64,000 bases of DNA from Cylindrodendrum hubeiense. Taxonomy: Eukaryota; Ascomycota; Sordariomycetes; Hypocreales; Nectriaceae. Below the pieces are notes generated by a model, which saw only the letters and a list, made by a program, of their open reading frames with translations, did not search any database and was not told where the DNA came from. The stretch lies in NCBI GenBank assembly GCA_014621425.1, contig JAANBB010000014.1, positions 186,001 to 250,000 of the forward strand. The letters run 5' to 3'. Below, piece after piece: positions 41,987 through 53,070 of this stretch (within the stretch, counting starts at the first letter, position 1; each line of letters opens with the position of its first letter). The position numbers were made by a program, and so were the translations under genes.

Positions 41987-43433
41987 TTAATCTTCCTGCT
42001 GGTCATAGGGAAGTGTGTCAAAGATGCTGGCATCGCAAGCCTGAACGAAGTAACCGTTGGTGTGATGCAGAATGGCTCCAGATGGTGTTTCAATCTGGAA
42101 GTCACTCTGTCCGATGCCGCCACCATTAGCCCAGAGATAGGTGAGGGGCTTGGCATCTCCCTTGGTCAAGTACACCTTGTACTCGCCACCAACTTGCACG
42201 TTGGTTCGCTCGGCCTTCCACCTAGCATTTGTGTCATCCCAATCGGCGTACGCAGCGTTCTCGGTCCAAAGGTAGCCCCAGTTGTCAACATAGTCGGGTC
42301 TGGTGGAGATAGTATACTCGCCTGTCTCTTGGGCGATGAAGAAGCCGTTGAACAGAAGGGCAATATAACCGTTGGTGTAGGTAGTTTGATCATCAAGAGT
42401 CAGGACGGCAGTGGAATCATCGGGCCAGTTGGCAGCTCCAAAGTTCAGGTCATTAACACTGCCTTGACCAATGGCGTCCTTGCCCTTGAAAAAGGTCGAA
42501 GTGAAGCCACTATCAGCAGTAGCGGTGAAAGTATGCTCATAAACGTGATAGGCGATGCCGTTAGCCTGTATAGAAGTGGACACAACACATTCAGTGGTGG
42601 TTGAAGTGCTCGTAATTGTGCTGGTGGAAGTAACATGCTTCGTCCAGGTCTTGACGGTTGTGGTAATTCTACACAGCTGTCAGAAATCTTCAACCTTCGT
42701 CTTTGGAAATGCTTTACTTACGTGGTTGTGACAGGGACGTAAGTGCTAGTGACAGTAACAGTTGCTGTCGGCCGAACAGCTGTCTTGGTCTTCTTGTAGG
42801 TAGTGGTGGGAGTCGGGATTGACAGGCACGAGCAGACGGAAGACCTCTGGCCGCTGTTCCAAGTCTTGGGGATAATGGACGTAGCCGGCTTACCGGCGCC
42901 GCGCTTCTTCAGAGCGGGCTCGGCAGTAGCATAATATTCCTCACTGAGGCATGAAAGAACGGTGGTCGAAGTATACTTCGTGCTTGTCGCAGCGTCCCAC
43001 TGGTGTTCCATAAGATTAGCGGGGTACTAGAAGTAAGGTTCTTAATGTACATACCACGGTGACTGATGGGATCACGGTAGTCGTAGTACCAGTGTACTTG
43101 GTCGTAGTTGAAGTAGCCGTCTGTGTTGGGTTGGTAACTGTTTCACTCTTGGTTGTAGTGGTCGTCTTGGGTGTGGAAGTGACGGTGGTGGTCCTATCAT
43201 CGATCGTTAGAACCCACATTCAGAACATTGTTTTCATGTCAGACTGCATACTTGGTCGACGTCTTAATAGACAGGTAGCTCGAACAGTAGGCCGTGGCAC
43301 CACCGGCATTGGGAGCAGACTTCAATTCAGCAACGACAGCTGCATTGGTGGCACAGAAGTTGGGGGGTGGCGAGGCTGCGACAGAAGCAGCCAAGTCCAA
43401 GAGAACAAGAGCGGAGGCGATGTAAGAACGCAT
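41987..43433 (-). CDS. Secreted GLEYA-domain adhesin-like protein
   Basis: Four exons (43433-43252, 43193-43055, 42999-42722, 42668-41987; introns 58, 55, 53 nt) give 426 residues. A signal peptide (YIASALVLLDLAASVAA) is followed by a Cys-containing head (NFCATNAAVV...TAYCSSYLS). Next is a Thr-rich, surely O-glycosylated stretch with TTTV/TSTT runs interrupted by a Cys block (SVCSCLSI), then a C-terminal GLEYA/PA14-like beta domain (about residues 255-410). The latter shows ALLFNGFFIAQETGEYTI, YVDNWGYLWTENAAY and KVYLTKGDAKPLTYLWANG. GLEYA domains act as lectin-like adhesin modules in fungal wall proteins. There is no GPI signal at the end (it stops at YDQQED), so it is probably soluble or wall-bound through the Thr-rich stretch. 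It stands alone with its own promoter. Confidence 0.88.
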
Positions 43434-44640
43434 GGTTGTATTGCTTTCACAGAATGCTTGGAAGCTGAGTATGCAATGATGCGATGATGAGATGATGTGA
43501 TGATGGGAGTGATGAGAACAATACGAGCGACCAGAGTGAGGTTTTATATTCTTCTGTTCACTGCGTTTACTCTCTTCCTGATGATCTTCAACTACGCGCC
43601 CCCTATTCTCATCACAGTGATAACCCGAATAGCTCGACCATAATTCAATAGTTCGAGATAGTGTCGACTGGCCGAAGAAGGCTGAGTTCTGGACCGCATG
43701 ATGGCACGGTTTTGGGACTGTCCACTCCCCATTCTCGGCTCGAGGGGTTTAGGGAGTCATGATTCGTTTGACTTGTTTCACCTTAGTGCTTAGGCGCCAT
43801 TCTGTAAGGGGATAACCTTCCCCAACGGCTTTACAGCCTTATGCTTAAAAGCTTCCACCAACCTTGAACCTATGTGGAGAACGGGCTCGTGGCAAGGACC
43901 GAACGGGCCCAGTTGAACAAGAAAACATGTCATATTCACTTAGTCCATAGCCCGTCTCACGTAGCTGCAGAGGAGGTGAGGGCGCAGGGTATATCGAGCC
44001 AAACATGCAGCTATCTTCGGACCCGCCCGGGGCGTCCATGTCCTCCCACCTCAGCTGGCACTGTCGCATCAGCTCAGCACTACAGTAGACATTTTAACGT
44101 GCCAGACGAGTAGCAGTAAATAGGGAGTCCGAATTGGACCCTGAAATGCCGTATAGACACGGTCAGCTTCAACGCCTCGCGGGAGATCGGCGAGGAGCCC
44201 CTCGAGTCATTCCATGTCACTCCGTGGTATACAGCGTGTGTATGACGCCACCACAAAGCCACGGCTCGATAAGTCGATAAACTGAACTCCCATCATCCAG
44301 CGTCTGATGCTTGACTTATTTAGGCAAGGTGAGCACCCCTTCAGTGTGCAAAATAAGCCACTAGCACACCCGAGACAGCGGGACAGCGAATCACGAGTGT
44401 GGATCGACCCCGTTGCCTCTTCCGGCACTTCTCTGCCAGCCCTACTAGAGCCGATGCGGGTGCGGATATCTCAATGTGGAGATTGGTGATCGGGCTGCTT
44501 TAGTCGGGGATACCGGCTGCCAAGCTACGGTCCTAGCAGGAGAGTCTGGACTGGTTCCGAGAGGGGTTGCAGGATTCGCCCCGCGATAGTATGCAGGACG
44601 GGCGAAAGGACCAATCCAGGCTTTGAAACTCGTCAGTCGT

Positions 44641-44740
44641 GGCGCACATAGGACTACAACGGCGTACATAGGGCTACAACGGCGCGTATAAGACCACAAC
44701 GGCGCGCATAGAATCACAACGCCGTGCATATGACCACCAT
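44641..44740 (+). repeat. 20-base minisatellite, five copies
   Basis: Units start exactly at 44641, 44661, 44681, 44701 and 44721, with the pattern GGCGCRYATARGRCYACAAC. Copies differ at two to five positions, so it is not recent. No gene overlaps it. Confidence 0.85.
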
Positions 44741-44799
44741 CACATAGTCTACAGTGCATGACTGGCGTCGGAGATGAACCGCGAGCGACTCGGAGAGAT

Positions 44800-44894
44800 G
44801 GTTCACGAAGGCACCCGGAGAACTGGTTCACCAAGCCACTCAGAATGCTCGTTCACCGAGCCACTCAGAGAACACGCTCGGTAAGCCACTCATA
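44800..44894 (+). repeat. About 25-base tandem repeat, three to four copies
   Basis: Copies follow the pattern CAGAGAAC-x-GGTTCACCAAGCCACT. GTTCAC-x4-GCCACT blocks lie near 44815, 44840 and, degenerate, 44865-44890, with a weaker copy from 44800. It follows closely on the 20-base minisatellite. Confidence 0.65.
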
Positions 44895-46024
44895 TAGTTC
44901 TTCTATCGGCCTAACAACTGTAAACAAGAGGCTGGTTGCGTGATCCGCGGGATCGGAGCTTCGGCCGACATCCTCCATGTGATAAGCATCATCATTGGTC
45001 CTTGACGTGCATCATGCGTGCAAGACTCGCTGCGATCCTAAGCGGCCATGCCGCTCATTTTGCTCTCGCGTCGGCGTCAGATGCACTTACCGCAAGACTC
45101 GCCTCGACCTCGATAGTCCAGCGCAAGCCATCCACCTCAGCCAGCCACTGCGGCAGACCTAGTCACTGTCGTCTTAGTGAGCCCTCTCCTCGTTAATGCC
45201 GCTGCAATTCTCGTACGCCAATGCAAAGGTAAGGCCGCTGGTGCCTCCCCCAAACCACACAGCATGAAGCACTCCTATTTGGAGGCAGCTGGAATGTTCT
45301 AGAGGTGAGTCCTACATAGGCGGTGATGTTGAAAATACCTGAGAAGACGATTGCCGGCCACCGAACTCCACGGAATGAGACATCCGAGGTCCAACCGTAA
45401 GGCAATATGGTGGCATGATGTTAGATCGACGATTTAGGATAGATGATAATTTCTTTTGACAAATTAGCCATGCGTTAGTATGGGAGGCGAGGTGAAGTTT
45501 ATTAGGCATCATTTAACTTACATGGAGGATCATGAGGACAACCCGGAAATGAAAGATTGATTCTCGACCAAGCCACCCAAGATTCCAGCCCATTCTTCGT
45601 GTTTATCTGCTGTGCTGTAAACCCGACTCCTACAGCCGTACTCTCAGTCGATCATACAACGAGAAGGCGCTTCAAAAAAGCTCATGGAAGGTACGAGATT
45701 GAAATCGGGAGATCACGTGATACTATGCATCCTTAGTGGTCTCATGATGTCGAATCCAATGCCAGCTGCCGGACACATTTCATGGTGCATGTGCATCTCG
45801 ACCTTGCAAGTTGGACACTCAACCCTTTGAAGCAATTTCGACGCACAACAGAACTTGTCAAACTTTGATCCGGGTCAACCGTGGCTGTGCGCCCTGAATG
45901 TAATCACGTGACTCGTATCGCCATTTAACCGACTCGTGTTGACTTCTTCGCTTCCCTTCAAAATCGAGTCAACGATGACCTGGAAGATACATCATCGGCG
46001 GCTGTGGTTGCTGTCTTGAAACCA

Positions 46025-47503
46025 ATGTTGCAAACTCGTTTCCCCGGACCCCTCCTTTCGAAGATAACCAGATGGCAGCTGGTGTATCATGAGCTCAGTG
46101 GGAAGCGTGAAGAGTACCTACTCAAGCTTCACAGCGCCTACGGACCCGTGGTCCAGATTGCGCCAAAGATCCTCTCCATCAACGACAGCTCTGGACTTGG
46201 CGAAACCTTTGCAGTCTCGCGTCGTCTTTCTCGCCCTGAACCCTTACCATCTTTTCATAACTACAAGGCCGAGAATTTGGTTTCTACTGTGGATGGGGCT
46301 GTGCATCATGAGCGCCGCAAGGTGCTTCGCACCGTCTACTCGGCAAGCGTAATCGACTCGCCATACTTTCAAGACATTCTCAAAAGTTCAGTGGGTCGAT
46401 TCCTAGACTTTGTCTCCGAACACGATGGACCGGTCGAGATCCGCACGGCATTCCGCAAATTGACGTACGACGTCATGAGCCAGGTCGTATACGGCTCCTC
46501 TCACGCCTCTAATATTTTCAACGTGGACTCTCGGCACGGGCTAGAAATAGACATCGCCTGGGATAAAGACGATTTCAACCTCTCGAGCCTCTTCATGGTG
46601 TATTTTCCTAAACTTACTATGTGGCTTCGTCGAATGAACCTCGCACCCGGTCCCATTGATGGATCAACCCCTTCCAAACTAGCCATTGACAGAGTTGGCC
46701 GTCAAGCATTACATGCACTTGAAACAAATATGTCCACTTCAAAACACGACATAGAAGGTGTTCCGAGTCCAGAAACTCTCATTCACCGCCTTTATTCCAA
46801 CTACTCGACATGTAGTCCCCTCACGTCTGTTCCATCCAAAGATTACATCCTGAGCGACTGTTTTGATCATTTCTGGGCCGGCGTGGACACGACAGTCAAC
46901 ACGCTAGTCCCGATGATGACATACCTGTCTTCAACTAGCAAAAAACATTGTCAATCACGTTTGACGGAGGAACTACGGAAGTTGGTTGCCTCATCTGGTC
47001 ATGGTGTTCTTTCAAGCAAAGAGTTGAAACAATCACGCTTTCTGGAAGCTGTCATACGTGAGACATTACGCACCGATCCAGCCATTCCATTCAGCCTAGA
47101 CCGCCAAGCGCCCCCAAACACGGACCCGATCTCCCTACAAGGAAGAGCCGTCCCAGCTGGTTGGACAGTTGGCGCGTCACCCGTTACTGTTGGCCGAAAC
47201 GACTCTGTTTTTGACAAACCTGACAATTGGGCACCAGAAAGATGGCTGAAGCAGGCGGATAAGCTCTCTGCTGCTGAGAACAAGCACAATTTAGCAGTCA
47301 TGAAACGGCATTTTTTGGCATTTGGCTCAGGACCTCGGATGTGTGTAGGTATAAATGTGGCATGGGCAATTATGAGGGCAGTGATGGCTGGTATTTACCG
47401 AGATTACGAGACTGAACTGTCTCTGTCATCAAATGGTGACGGGAGATCTCTCGCCATTGCAGACGAAAGCCCACGCATAATATTTCACAAGAAAGATTAC
47501 TAA
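46025..47503 (+). CDS. Cytochrome P450 without visible membrane anchor
   Basis: A single exon encodes 492 residues from the first in-frame ATG (46025); the frame is open from 45929 but without an earlier ATG. Hallmarks are intact: RFPGPLLSKITRW at the start, WAGVDTTVN in the I-helix, the K-helix ETLR, APERWL in the PERF region, and FGSGPRMCVG with thiolate Cys440. It resembles fungal P450s of secondary or catabolic oxidation but I cannot name the CYP family. The usual 20-30-residue N-terminal membrane helix is missing: an out-of-frame ATG at 45975 opens only a 14-codon frame. Either an upstream exon is missed, the N-terminus has been lost, or it is a soluble P450. It leads a cluster with regulators, dehydrogenase, aldolase and carrier. 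Confidence 0.85.
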   Translation: MLQTRFPGPLLSKITRWQLVYHELSGKREEYLLKLHSAYGPVVQIAPKILSINDSSGLGETFAVSRRLSRPEPLPSFHNYKAENLVSTVDGAVHHERRKVLRTVYSASVIDSPYFQDILKSSVGRFLDFVSEHDGPVEIRTAFRKLTYDVMSQVVYGSSHASNIFNVDSRHGLEIDIAWDKDDFNLSSLFMVYFPKLTMWLRRMNLAPGPIDGSTPSKLAIDRVGRQALHALETNMSTSKHDIEGVPSPETLIHRLYSNYSTCSPLTSVPSKDYILSDCFDHFWAGVDTTVNTLVPMMTYLSSTSKKHCQSRLTEELRKLVASSGHGVLSSKELKQSRFLEAVIRETLRTDPAIPFSLDRQAPPNTDPISLQGRAVPAGWTVGASPVTVGRNDSVFDKPDNWAPERWLKQADKLSAAENKHNLAVMKRHFLAFGSGPRMCVGINVAWAIMRAVMAGIYRDYETELSLSSNGDGRSLAIADESPRIIFHKKDY

Positions 47504-47939
47504 CTGTAAAATACCCCCACCCAACTCACTCAAACTAGTTCGAGTTTGTATTCATAAATAGATCCGCTCCTCAATTATAAATCCTAGTTATTTCGTATTT
47601 ATGTCGTGATTAATACACCCGTAAATGATTTGGTCCTTAAAATTGTCGTGGTGGCTATTTGATCCCGCCTACCCTACGGCATTTCTGCGACGGAAATGTC
47701 AAGTTGGATGACCTCGCCTCATCTTGACTCGGGCTAGCTTTCCAACCCCAAAATTGCTTCTCCAACTTTACCCCGCATTAGAAGAGCGCTATACCGAGGA
47801 AGGAAAACCCCACTGCGATGATGGAGGAATAAATGAAATACAGCCGACGAACTCACGTGCTTCTTACTTTCCCCTCTCATCTACTCCCGAGTCGATAGTC
47901 GGTCGCATCGCGCGTCTATGCGCGCTCCGGTTAAAGGCA
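47504..47939. promoter_or_regulatory. Promoter region of the six-exon regulator
   Basis: 436 bases between two plus-strand genes. An open frame from 47724 runs into the regulator's first exon, but the ATG at 47940 is preferred as the start of the zinc-finger protein. No other feature is seen. Confidence 0.4.
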
Positions 47940-50464
47940 ATGTCCATTGCCCAAGCAACGCCCGCGTTATCCCAGGACTCGAGATCCGATTCGACCGAAT
48001 CTAACAAGCGGCCTCGATCTGCCGAACGGAGCGATTCAGCACTGCCACTCAATGGAATCGCTTGTAAAAGATGTCGACATCGGAAGGTCAAGGTATGAAC
48101 CGTTAAGCCCGTGCTAAAATAAAAGCTGCATACTAAACTTATGGATGGGAAGTGCAATGGGGAGTACCCTTCGTGTTCCGGCTGTAGCAAGGCAGATGTT
48201 CCCTGCATTGTGGCAGATTGGTCGACGACGCGGGACTACACTCGGAGGTACGTGCCTGGGAATACCTTTAATACCGACTGTGAACCTCTAATCACTTGAC
48301 TAGGGAAGTACATGAACTCGAGAAAAAGGTCCAGCAGCTTGAGTCACTACTCTCGTCCGCCACACCACGTGGACACCATGTGGACCGGATTGAAGCACCA
48401 CGTTCACATAATAATACCAGGTAATATGATCCTACCCTGACCCAGAGGGATGTCTTAACTACGATCAATACGCACGCGATTCCAAAAACAAACGTCCAAA
48501 TGGAACTGACAAAATATCACAACCAGTGGTATCCAGCCGGCGATTACCACCATTCAGCCACCCTCTCGGTTTTTTGTCAGCAAGCCTCTGAATCCTCAGC
48601 TACAGCCTGCATCCATTTTCCACCACCCTCCACATGCAATACCTTCTCATGATATCGCATTGACCGCAGTACGAAATTAGTAAGTCGGGCCACTGTTGAA
48701 GCATGACTCGTGGTTGCTCTGTGGCTTACTCCTGAAAGCTTCGACACGTTCCACAAAGCGCATCCATTTCTGGATCAGAGCAAAATCTTGTCCACTCTCA
48801 ATTTTCCGCCAGTTTCCTCATCCACAATGACAAGGCGAGAGAAGCATCAACTATTCAATCTCAATATGGTACTCGCAATTGGAAACATAAGGCTGTTCCG
48901 TGACGGCCTCAATGACCTGCATCCATTTGGATTCTTCATTGCAGCTCTAGAAGCTTGTCCTCCATCCGAATCCTCTTTCGACTCGATTGACGACATAGAG
49001 TGCTACTTGTTAATCGCGAGATTCGGTGTATACTACAATATTGGTACTATAGCACCTCTCAGCCTCGTAAACGTTCCTGGCTGACTCAAATCAGGTTGCT
49101 CCCTCTGGGAGCTGGGTCGACTTTGTGTACGTATAGCAATCGAGCTTGAACTACACCAGCCCCGTCAAAACATAGAGTTCACTTTCCCAGAAGAGACTCA
49201 AAGGCGTCGCGTTCTTTTCTGGGAATCGTATTTGCTCGATCGCTACGCATCATCTACCCTTGGCCGCCCTTTTGCGATCAGCGATGCTGCCATAAGCACG
49301 AAACTCCCGACACAGAGTGTAGAGAAGCTGTCGACACCACAAGCCTCAGTCCCGTTAGCATTCAATGCGTTGATTGCGTTGGGTCAGATCATTTCGAGGA
49401 TACAGTGTTCTGTTGATTGCAGGGATGATGCTCTCGAACTTCGCACGACACGGATGGCAAATTCCGTCTCTGAGCGCCATTCAAATGTCGCGAAGACATT
49501 TTCTCAAGTCCGGCGTTTCGCAGCCGAATTATACACATGGCGCACGAATACGCCGGTTTTTGAGCAGCCAACTTGCTTAGTTGAGACCCAAGAATTCTTT
49601 CATCTCTCATATCACGAAACCCGCATGTGGCTGATTCGGTCTGCCATCGACACTCTACTGCCTACAGCTTCGGCGCCCGACAGTCTCATGCAAGCGTGCC
49701 TGCAATCCGCCTACAACATAATTATTATCTTCAACAGCCTGCGCAATAAGGCCCTGGTGACATTTACTCGAGCATACGCCCATTTAGTCTTTCTCGCGAG
49801 TCTAGTGGTGGGGTTTGTCATCAACTTTCAACTTCGCCAGCCTCGAGAGAAAGACACAGGTGTCTCAATAGTGGATGTAGACCACTGGATGTCAGATGTG
49901 AAAGATGACTCCCATCTGCCTACCATAGAGGAAGCCTTGGGTTCTCTCCGTATCTCGAGCGAGATTCTGGGTTGGTTTGCAGAACAGATGCCCGACGTGT
50001 CGATTTATGCAAAGGTTTTTGAATCCGTGAGGCGAGAGGTGGAGAAGTTTGACCCAAACACAGACAATATGCAGGACAACTCAGCCAGCGAGCATATTCG
50101 GCTTCCACAAGAGCATCAAAACCGTCAAACGGATGAAGTTGAGCACCAGTGTGTATCTGATTCGAATCAGGAATATGCCCACATGGAAAGCGCACTGTCT
50201 CTTGAAGAGGCAAATGATGCTGGATTAAGAGCGCCCGAGGGTTGGCTTTCATTTGATCCTGGCATGAATATGGGAGAAGTATTCAAAGACCTGTTTCAAC
50301 ACGAGGGCATGCCAAATGACGGGAGCAGCGGCTTTCAGGCCTCATCATGGCCGCTTCCAACTATTTCTGGAAGGGAGGTACTCGATTGTGGAATATCCGA
50401 GTACATCTGGGATATGATTCCGCCTTGGGGGGAAGATTCACCTTCCACGTCTAGGGATATGTAG
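47940..50464 (+). CDS. Zn2Cys6 transcription factor, Fungal_trans (MHR) type
   Basis: Six exons (47940-48092, 48153-48247, 48304-48420, 48527-48679, 48739-49043, 49095-50464; introns 60, 56, 106, 59, 51 nt) give 730 residues. The first intron splits the zinc cluster: CKRCRHRKVK joins CNGEYPSCSGC to give Cys42, 45, 52, 59, 62 and 69. A coiled-coil linker (YTREVHELEKKVQQLESLL) follows. The MHR opens with YFDTFHKAHPFLDQS, exactly restored at the fourth junction. It continues through GCSLWELGRLCVRIAIELELHQP, restored at the fifth, and FWESYLLDRYASSTLGRPF. The acidic C-terminus could be an activation domain. It stands between the P450 and the dehydrogenase/aldolase pair and is a likely regulator of this cluster. 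Targets are inferred. Confidence 0.9.
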
Positions 50465-50534
50465 CATTATGAGTGTATAATAAGTCAACTTGGCTTGCAT
50501 CAACTAACGAAATTTTATATGTTACATTAAAAGT

Positions 50535-51524
50535 CTACGGTTTTTGCCCCTTCAAGAACTTGAATACCCCATCAGTAGCAGCGTTAATGGTAGCAATCTG
50601 CGTTTCGTCTGTTGCCGCCGCAATGTGCGGTGTGCCCACAAATCCAGGACAGGACCACAATCGCTCGTACTTCTGCTTTGTCGGTGGCTCTTGGACGTGA
50701 CAATCAAATCCAGCACCATAAATAAGTTTCTCTTCCAGCGCTTGGATTAGATCATCCTCGTTAACAATCCCGCCCCTCGCAGTGTTCAGCAAGATTGCCG
50801 TCTGTTTCATCTTCTGAAGCTGTGGATAGGAGATCATGTCTTGAGTAGAAGGCGTCAGAGGCACGTGGACGGTCACGATATCGGATGACTCGAGTAATTC
50901 GTCAAGCTTGTGGACTCTCCTGTGTTGAATGTGCTCCCAGGGACCGAGTTCTTTGGGGAAGTAGGGATCATACGCGATGATGGGTGTTTGAAGACCACCC
51001 GCGAACATTCGGGCGACGGCCTGCCCGATGTTTCCCATGCCTATGATGCCAACGGTCTTACCCGTGAGTAAGGCGCCATGAATTGTCTCCTTGCGGATCG
51101 TTTCGCCATCAACCCGTTGCCTCAAGACCAGCTCAGGAACAGCCCGAGCTACGCTGAAGGCCAAGCACAAGGTCATCTCGGCAACCGCCCCGGCATTAAT
51201 GCCGGGCGTGTTGCAGACTTGGACGCCTCGCTTCTTGCATGCATCGACGTCAACTTTCTCAAGACCAACACCTTGCTTGCCGATGACGCGAAGTTGCGGC
51301 GCAGCTTTGAGATCTTGATCGGTGATGTAGTAATCCTTGATCAAGATAGCCGTAGCTTGAGTTCGCCATGCCTCGCCCTTTGGATCGCCATAGAGGACAC
51401 AGTCGAATAAAGACTGGGCATATTTAACAGCCTCAGGATGGAAGTCGCTGAGAATGTAGAGTTTTGGCTTCTTCTCAGTCAGGCTTTGTTCTTCCCTGTC
51501 TATGATTGAAGCGGAGGGCGCCAT
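50535..51524 (-). CDS. D-2-hydroxyacid dehydrogenase (PGDH/glyoxylate reductase-like)
   Basis: A single exon encodes 329 residues, typical for the family. The substrate domain shows GKQGVGLEKVDVDAC. The NAD(P)-binding Rossmann motif is VGIIGMGNIGQAVAR. The catalytic set is intact: Arg in LLNTARGGIVNEDDL, Glu in DCHVQEPPT, and His in VGTPHIAAATDE. It reduces 2-keto acids (glyoxylate, hydroxypyruvate or similar) to D-2-hydroxyacids or runs in reverse, in the cytosol. There is no peroxisomal tag (ends KGQKP). It is divergent from an HpcH/HpaI aldolase with a shared 502-base promoter, so the pair may act in sequence on a keto acid released by, or supplied to, the aldolase. Its substrate is not readable. 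Confidence 0.92.
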   Translation of the reverse strand: MAPSASIIDREEQSLTEKKPKLYILSDFHPEAVKYAQSLFDCVLYGDPKGEAWRTQATAILIKDYYITDQDLKAAPQLRVIGKQGVGLEKVDVDACKKRGVQVCNTPGINAGAVAEMTLCLAFSVARAVPELVLRQRVDGETIRKETIHGALLTGKTVGIIGMGNIGQAVARMFAGGLQTPIIAYDPYFPKELGPWEHIQHRRVHKLDELLESSDIVTVHVPLTPSTQDMISYPQLQKMKQTAILLNTARGGIVNEDDLIQALEEKLIYGAGFDCHVQEPPTKQKYERLWSCPGFVGTPHIAAATDETQIATINAATDGVFKFLKGQKP

Positions 51525-52026
51525 GGTGTGTGTTAAGAAAGACTAATTCGGTATTTAAAAGAATATTACAAAGATCAAAAGAAGAGCTGCAATATCGAGT
51601 TGGTGTTGTCGCAAGGGCGGTGTATTAATATTAACTGGCATGAAGGCTTCTTTAAGTGTCGTAAGCAAAATAGAGGGGTCGATATTTGGCTGACTATTCG
51701 CTGCTATCATCCGGTCACATGTGAGTGTCACTAACAAGAAACCTTTGGTGTCGGACCCAAAGCGAGGGATTTGCGTCGGGTGGCTTGCGAACTTGGCCGC
51801 TCGCACAGCGTCCGATGGCTGACTCGCGAACCGTCCGATGACTCGCGAACTGCCCGATGCTGGGGATCCACATTCGTAGCACACCTCACGGAGCCATCTT
51901 GACTTAGTATAGGCCCCATCTAGATTTGCCAATTGTGAAGCAATCATTTAAGAAGTGCTTTGTGTAATTGCCATCTCGTGTCAATCCAATTAACAGCTCC
52001 CTGGAACTTCCCTAACATATCCAACC
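51525..52026. promoter_or_regulatory. Bidirectional dehydrogenase/aldolase promoter with direct repeats
   Basis: GTCCGATG and GACTCGCGAAC occur together twice: GTCCGATG at 51810-51817 and 51833-51840, and GACTCGCGAAC at 51821-51831 and 51840-51850. This is a 19-23-base direct repeat, with a third partial CCCGATG at 51853-51859. The elements are close to the middle of the shared promoter. They are candidates for a regulator of both genes. No gene is seen. Confidence 0.55.
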
Positions 52027-52943
52027 ATGACGCTTCATTCTCTTCAGAACAATCTTCAGACCTTGGTCTCGAAGAACATCTTATGCAAGGTCAGTTCATG
52101 CATTGCATCTGCCTTAATGGCACAGGGATGACTGACAAGATATCTAGGCATTTGGCATCAGGCTTGTAAATAACCCTGCCGTGGTCCAACTAGCCAAAAA
52201 TGGGGGCTTCGATGCCTTGTTCATTGACCTGGAGCACTCGACTTTGTCAATCGATGACGCGAGCCAACATTGCACAGCAGCTCTGCAGATTGGCATAACT
52301 CCATTTGTGCGGGTGCCGTATCAATGCGGAAACGGCTACGTGCAACGCGTGCTTGATGGTGGAGCGATGGGCGTGGTCTTCCCTCACATTCACAACAAGG
52401 GTAAGTCAATCTGTTCTAATTTGATGATACTGAACTGACAGCGAATTTCTAGTCGATGCGCAAGCTGCTGTGGGAATCTCAAAGTACCCGCCCCAGGGTC
52501 ATCGTTCAATGACTGGACAGCTTCCTCTCTTCGCATTGAAGCCGACACCCGCCGCGACAATCATAGACCAAACCAACGCGCACGGATCGTCTGTAATTTT
52601 AATGATCGAAACCAAGGAAAGCATTGAAAAGGTCGACGAGATCGCTGCTATTGATGGAGTGGACGTGCTGTTAATCGGCTCGAATGACCTCGCCATTGAG
52701 CTTGGCGTGCCCAGCCAATTCCAGAGCAAAGAGTTTCGCTCGGCGTTGGAGGCCGTGAGCGCGGCCTGCAAAAAGCACGGCAAAGTCTTTGGTCTGGCAG
52801 GAATCTACGATGCTCCTGAAATTCAAGGATGGGCGATTAATACACTTGGAGCAAGGTTTATTCTTGCTCAACAAGACTCTGGAGTGCTTGCTGGAGGAGG
52901 CAAGAGGTGTGCCGACGAATTGACTAGAATTACACAGTCGTAG
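52027..52943 (+). CDS. HpcH/HpaI-type class II aldolase
   Basis: Three exons (52027-52089, 52148-52400, 52453-52943; introns 58 and 52 nt) give 268 residues, the family's usual size. The active-site set is present: DLEHSTL with the general His, PFVRVPY with the pyruvate-binding Arg, and metal ligands Glu in MIETKESI and Asp in IGSNDLAIELG. Also seen are GGAMGVVFPHIHNK and YPPQGHRSM, both typical. These enzymes add pyruvate or oxaloacetate to an aldehyde, or reverse the reaction to cleave 2-keto-3-deoxy acids or 4-hydroxy-2-oxo acids. In this setting cleavage of a catabolic keto acid is likely. The start at 52027 is the first ATG of the spliced frame. It shares a promoter with a hydroxyacid dehydrogenase. 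Confidence 0.92.
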
Positions 52944-53070
52944 AACCATAGATTAATGCAATGAAAGATTTATTTAACCGTAATATTTTGACAGTGCCTG
53001 AATTGCTAAGCCTTTTAGAATCTGTCGTCTAATTACCATTTCAGGAGCATCCCGAGTTTCTGTTGTCCCA

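Larger units (their letters stand above)
43434..46003. other. Gene-poor region with minisatellites
   Basis: 2,570 bases without a supportable gene. It holds two tandem repeats (44641-44740 and about 44800-44890), listed separately, and many small frames without family resemblance. A stretch read on the minus strand at 45,200-45,260 gives VWFGGGTSGLTFAL, reminiscent of an FAD-binding turn, but nothing around it supports a gene. It may be an old insertion site or decayed gene land. Confidence 0.45.

Noticed and set aside
44641..44894. CRISPR-like array
   Set aside because: Units are directly abutting and degenerate, without unique spacers, and the DNA is eukaryotic; these are minisatellites.
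45193..45440. Possible relic of an FAD-binding or MFS protein on the minus strand
   Set aside because: Only short suggestive strings (VWFGGGTSGLTFAL, ending in different frames) with no continuous domain; not enough to call a pseudogene.
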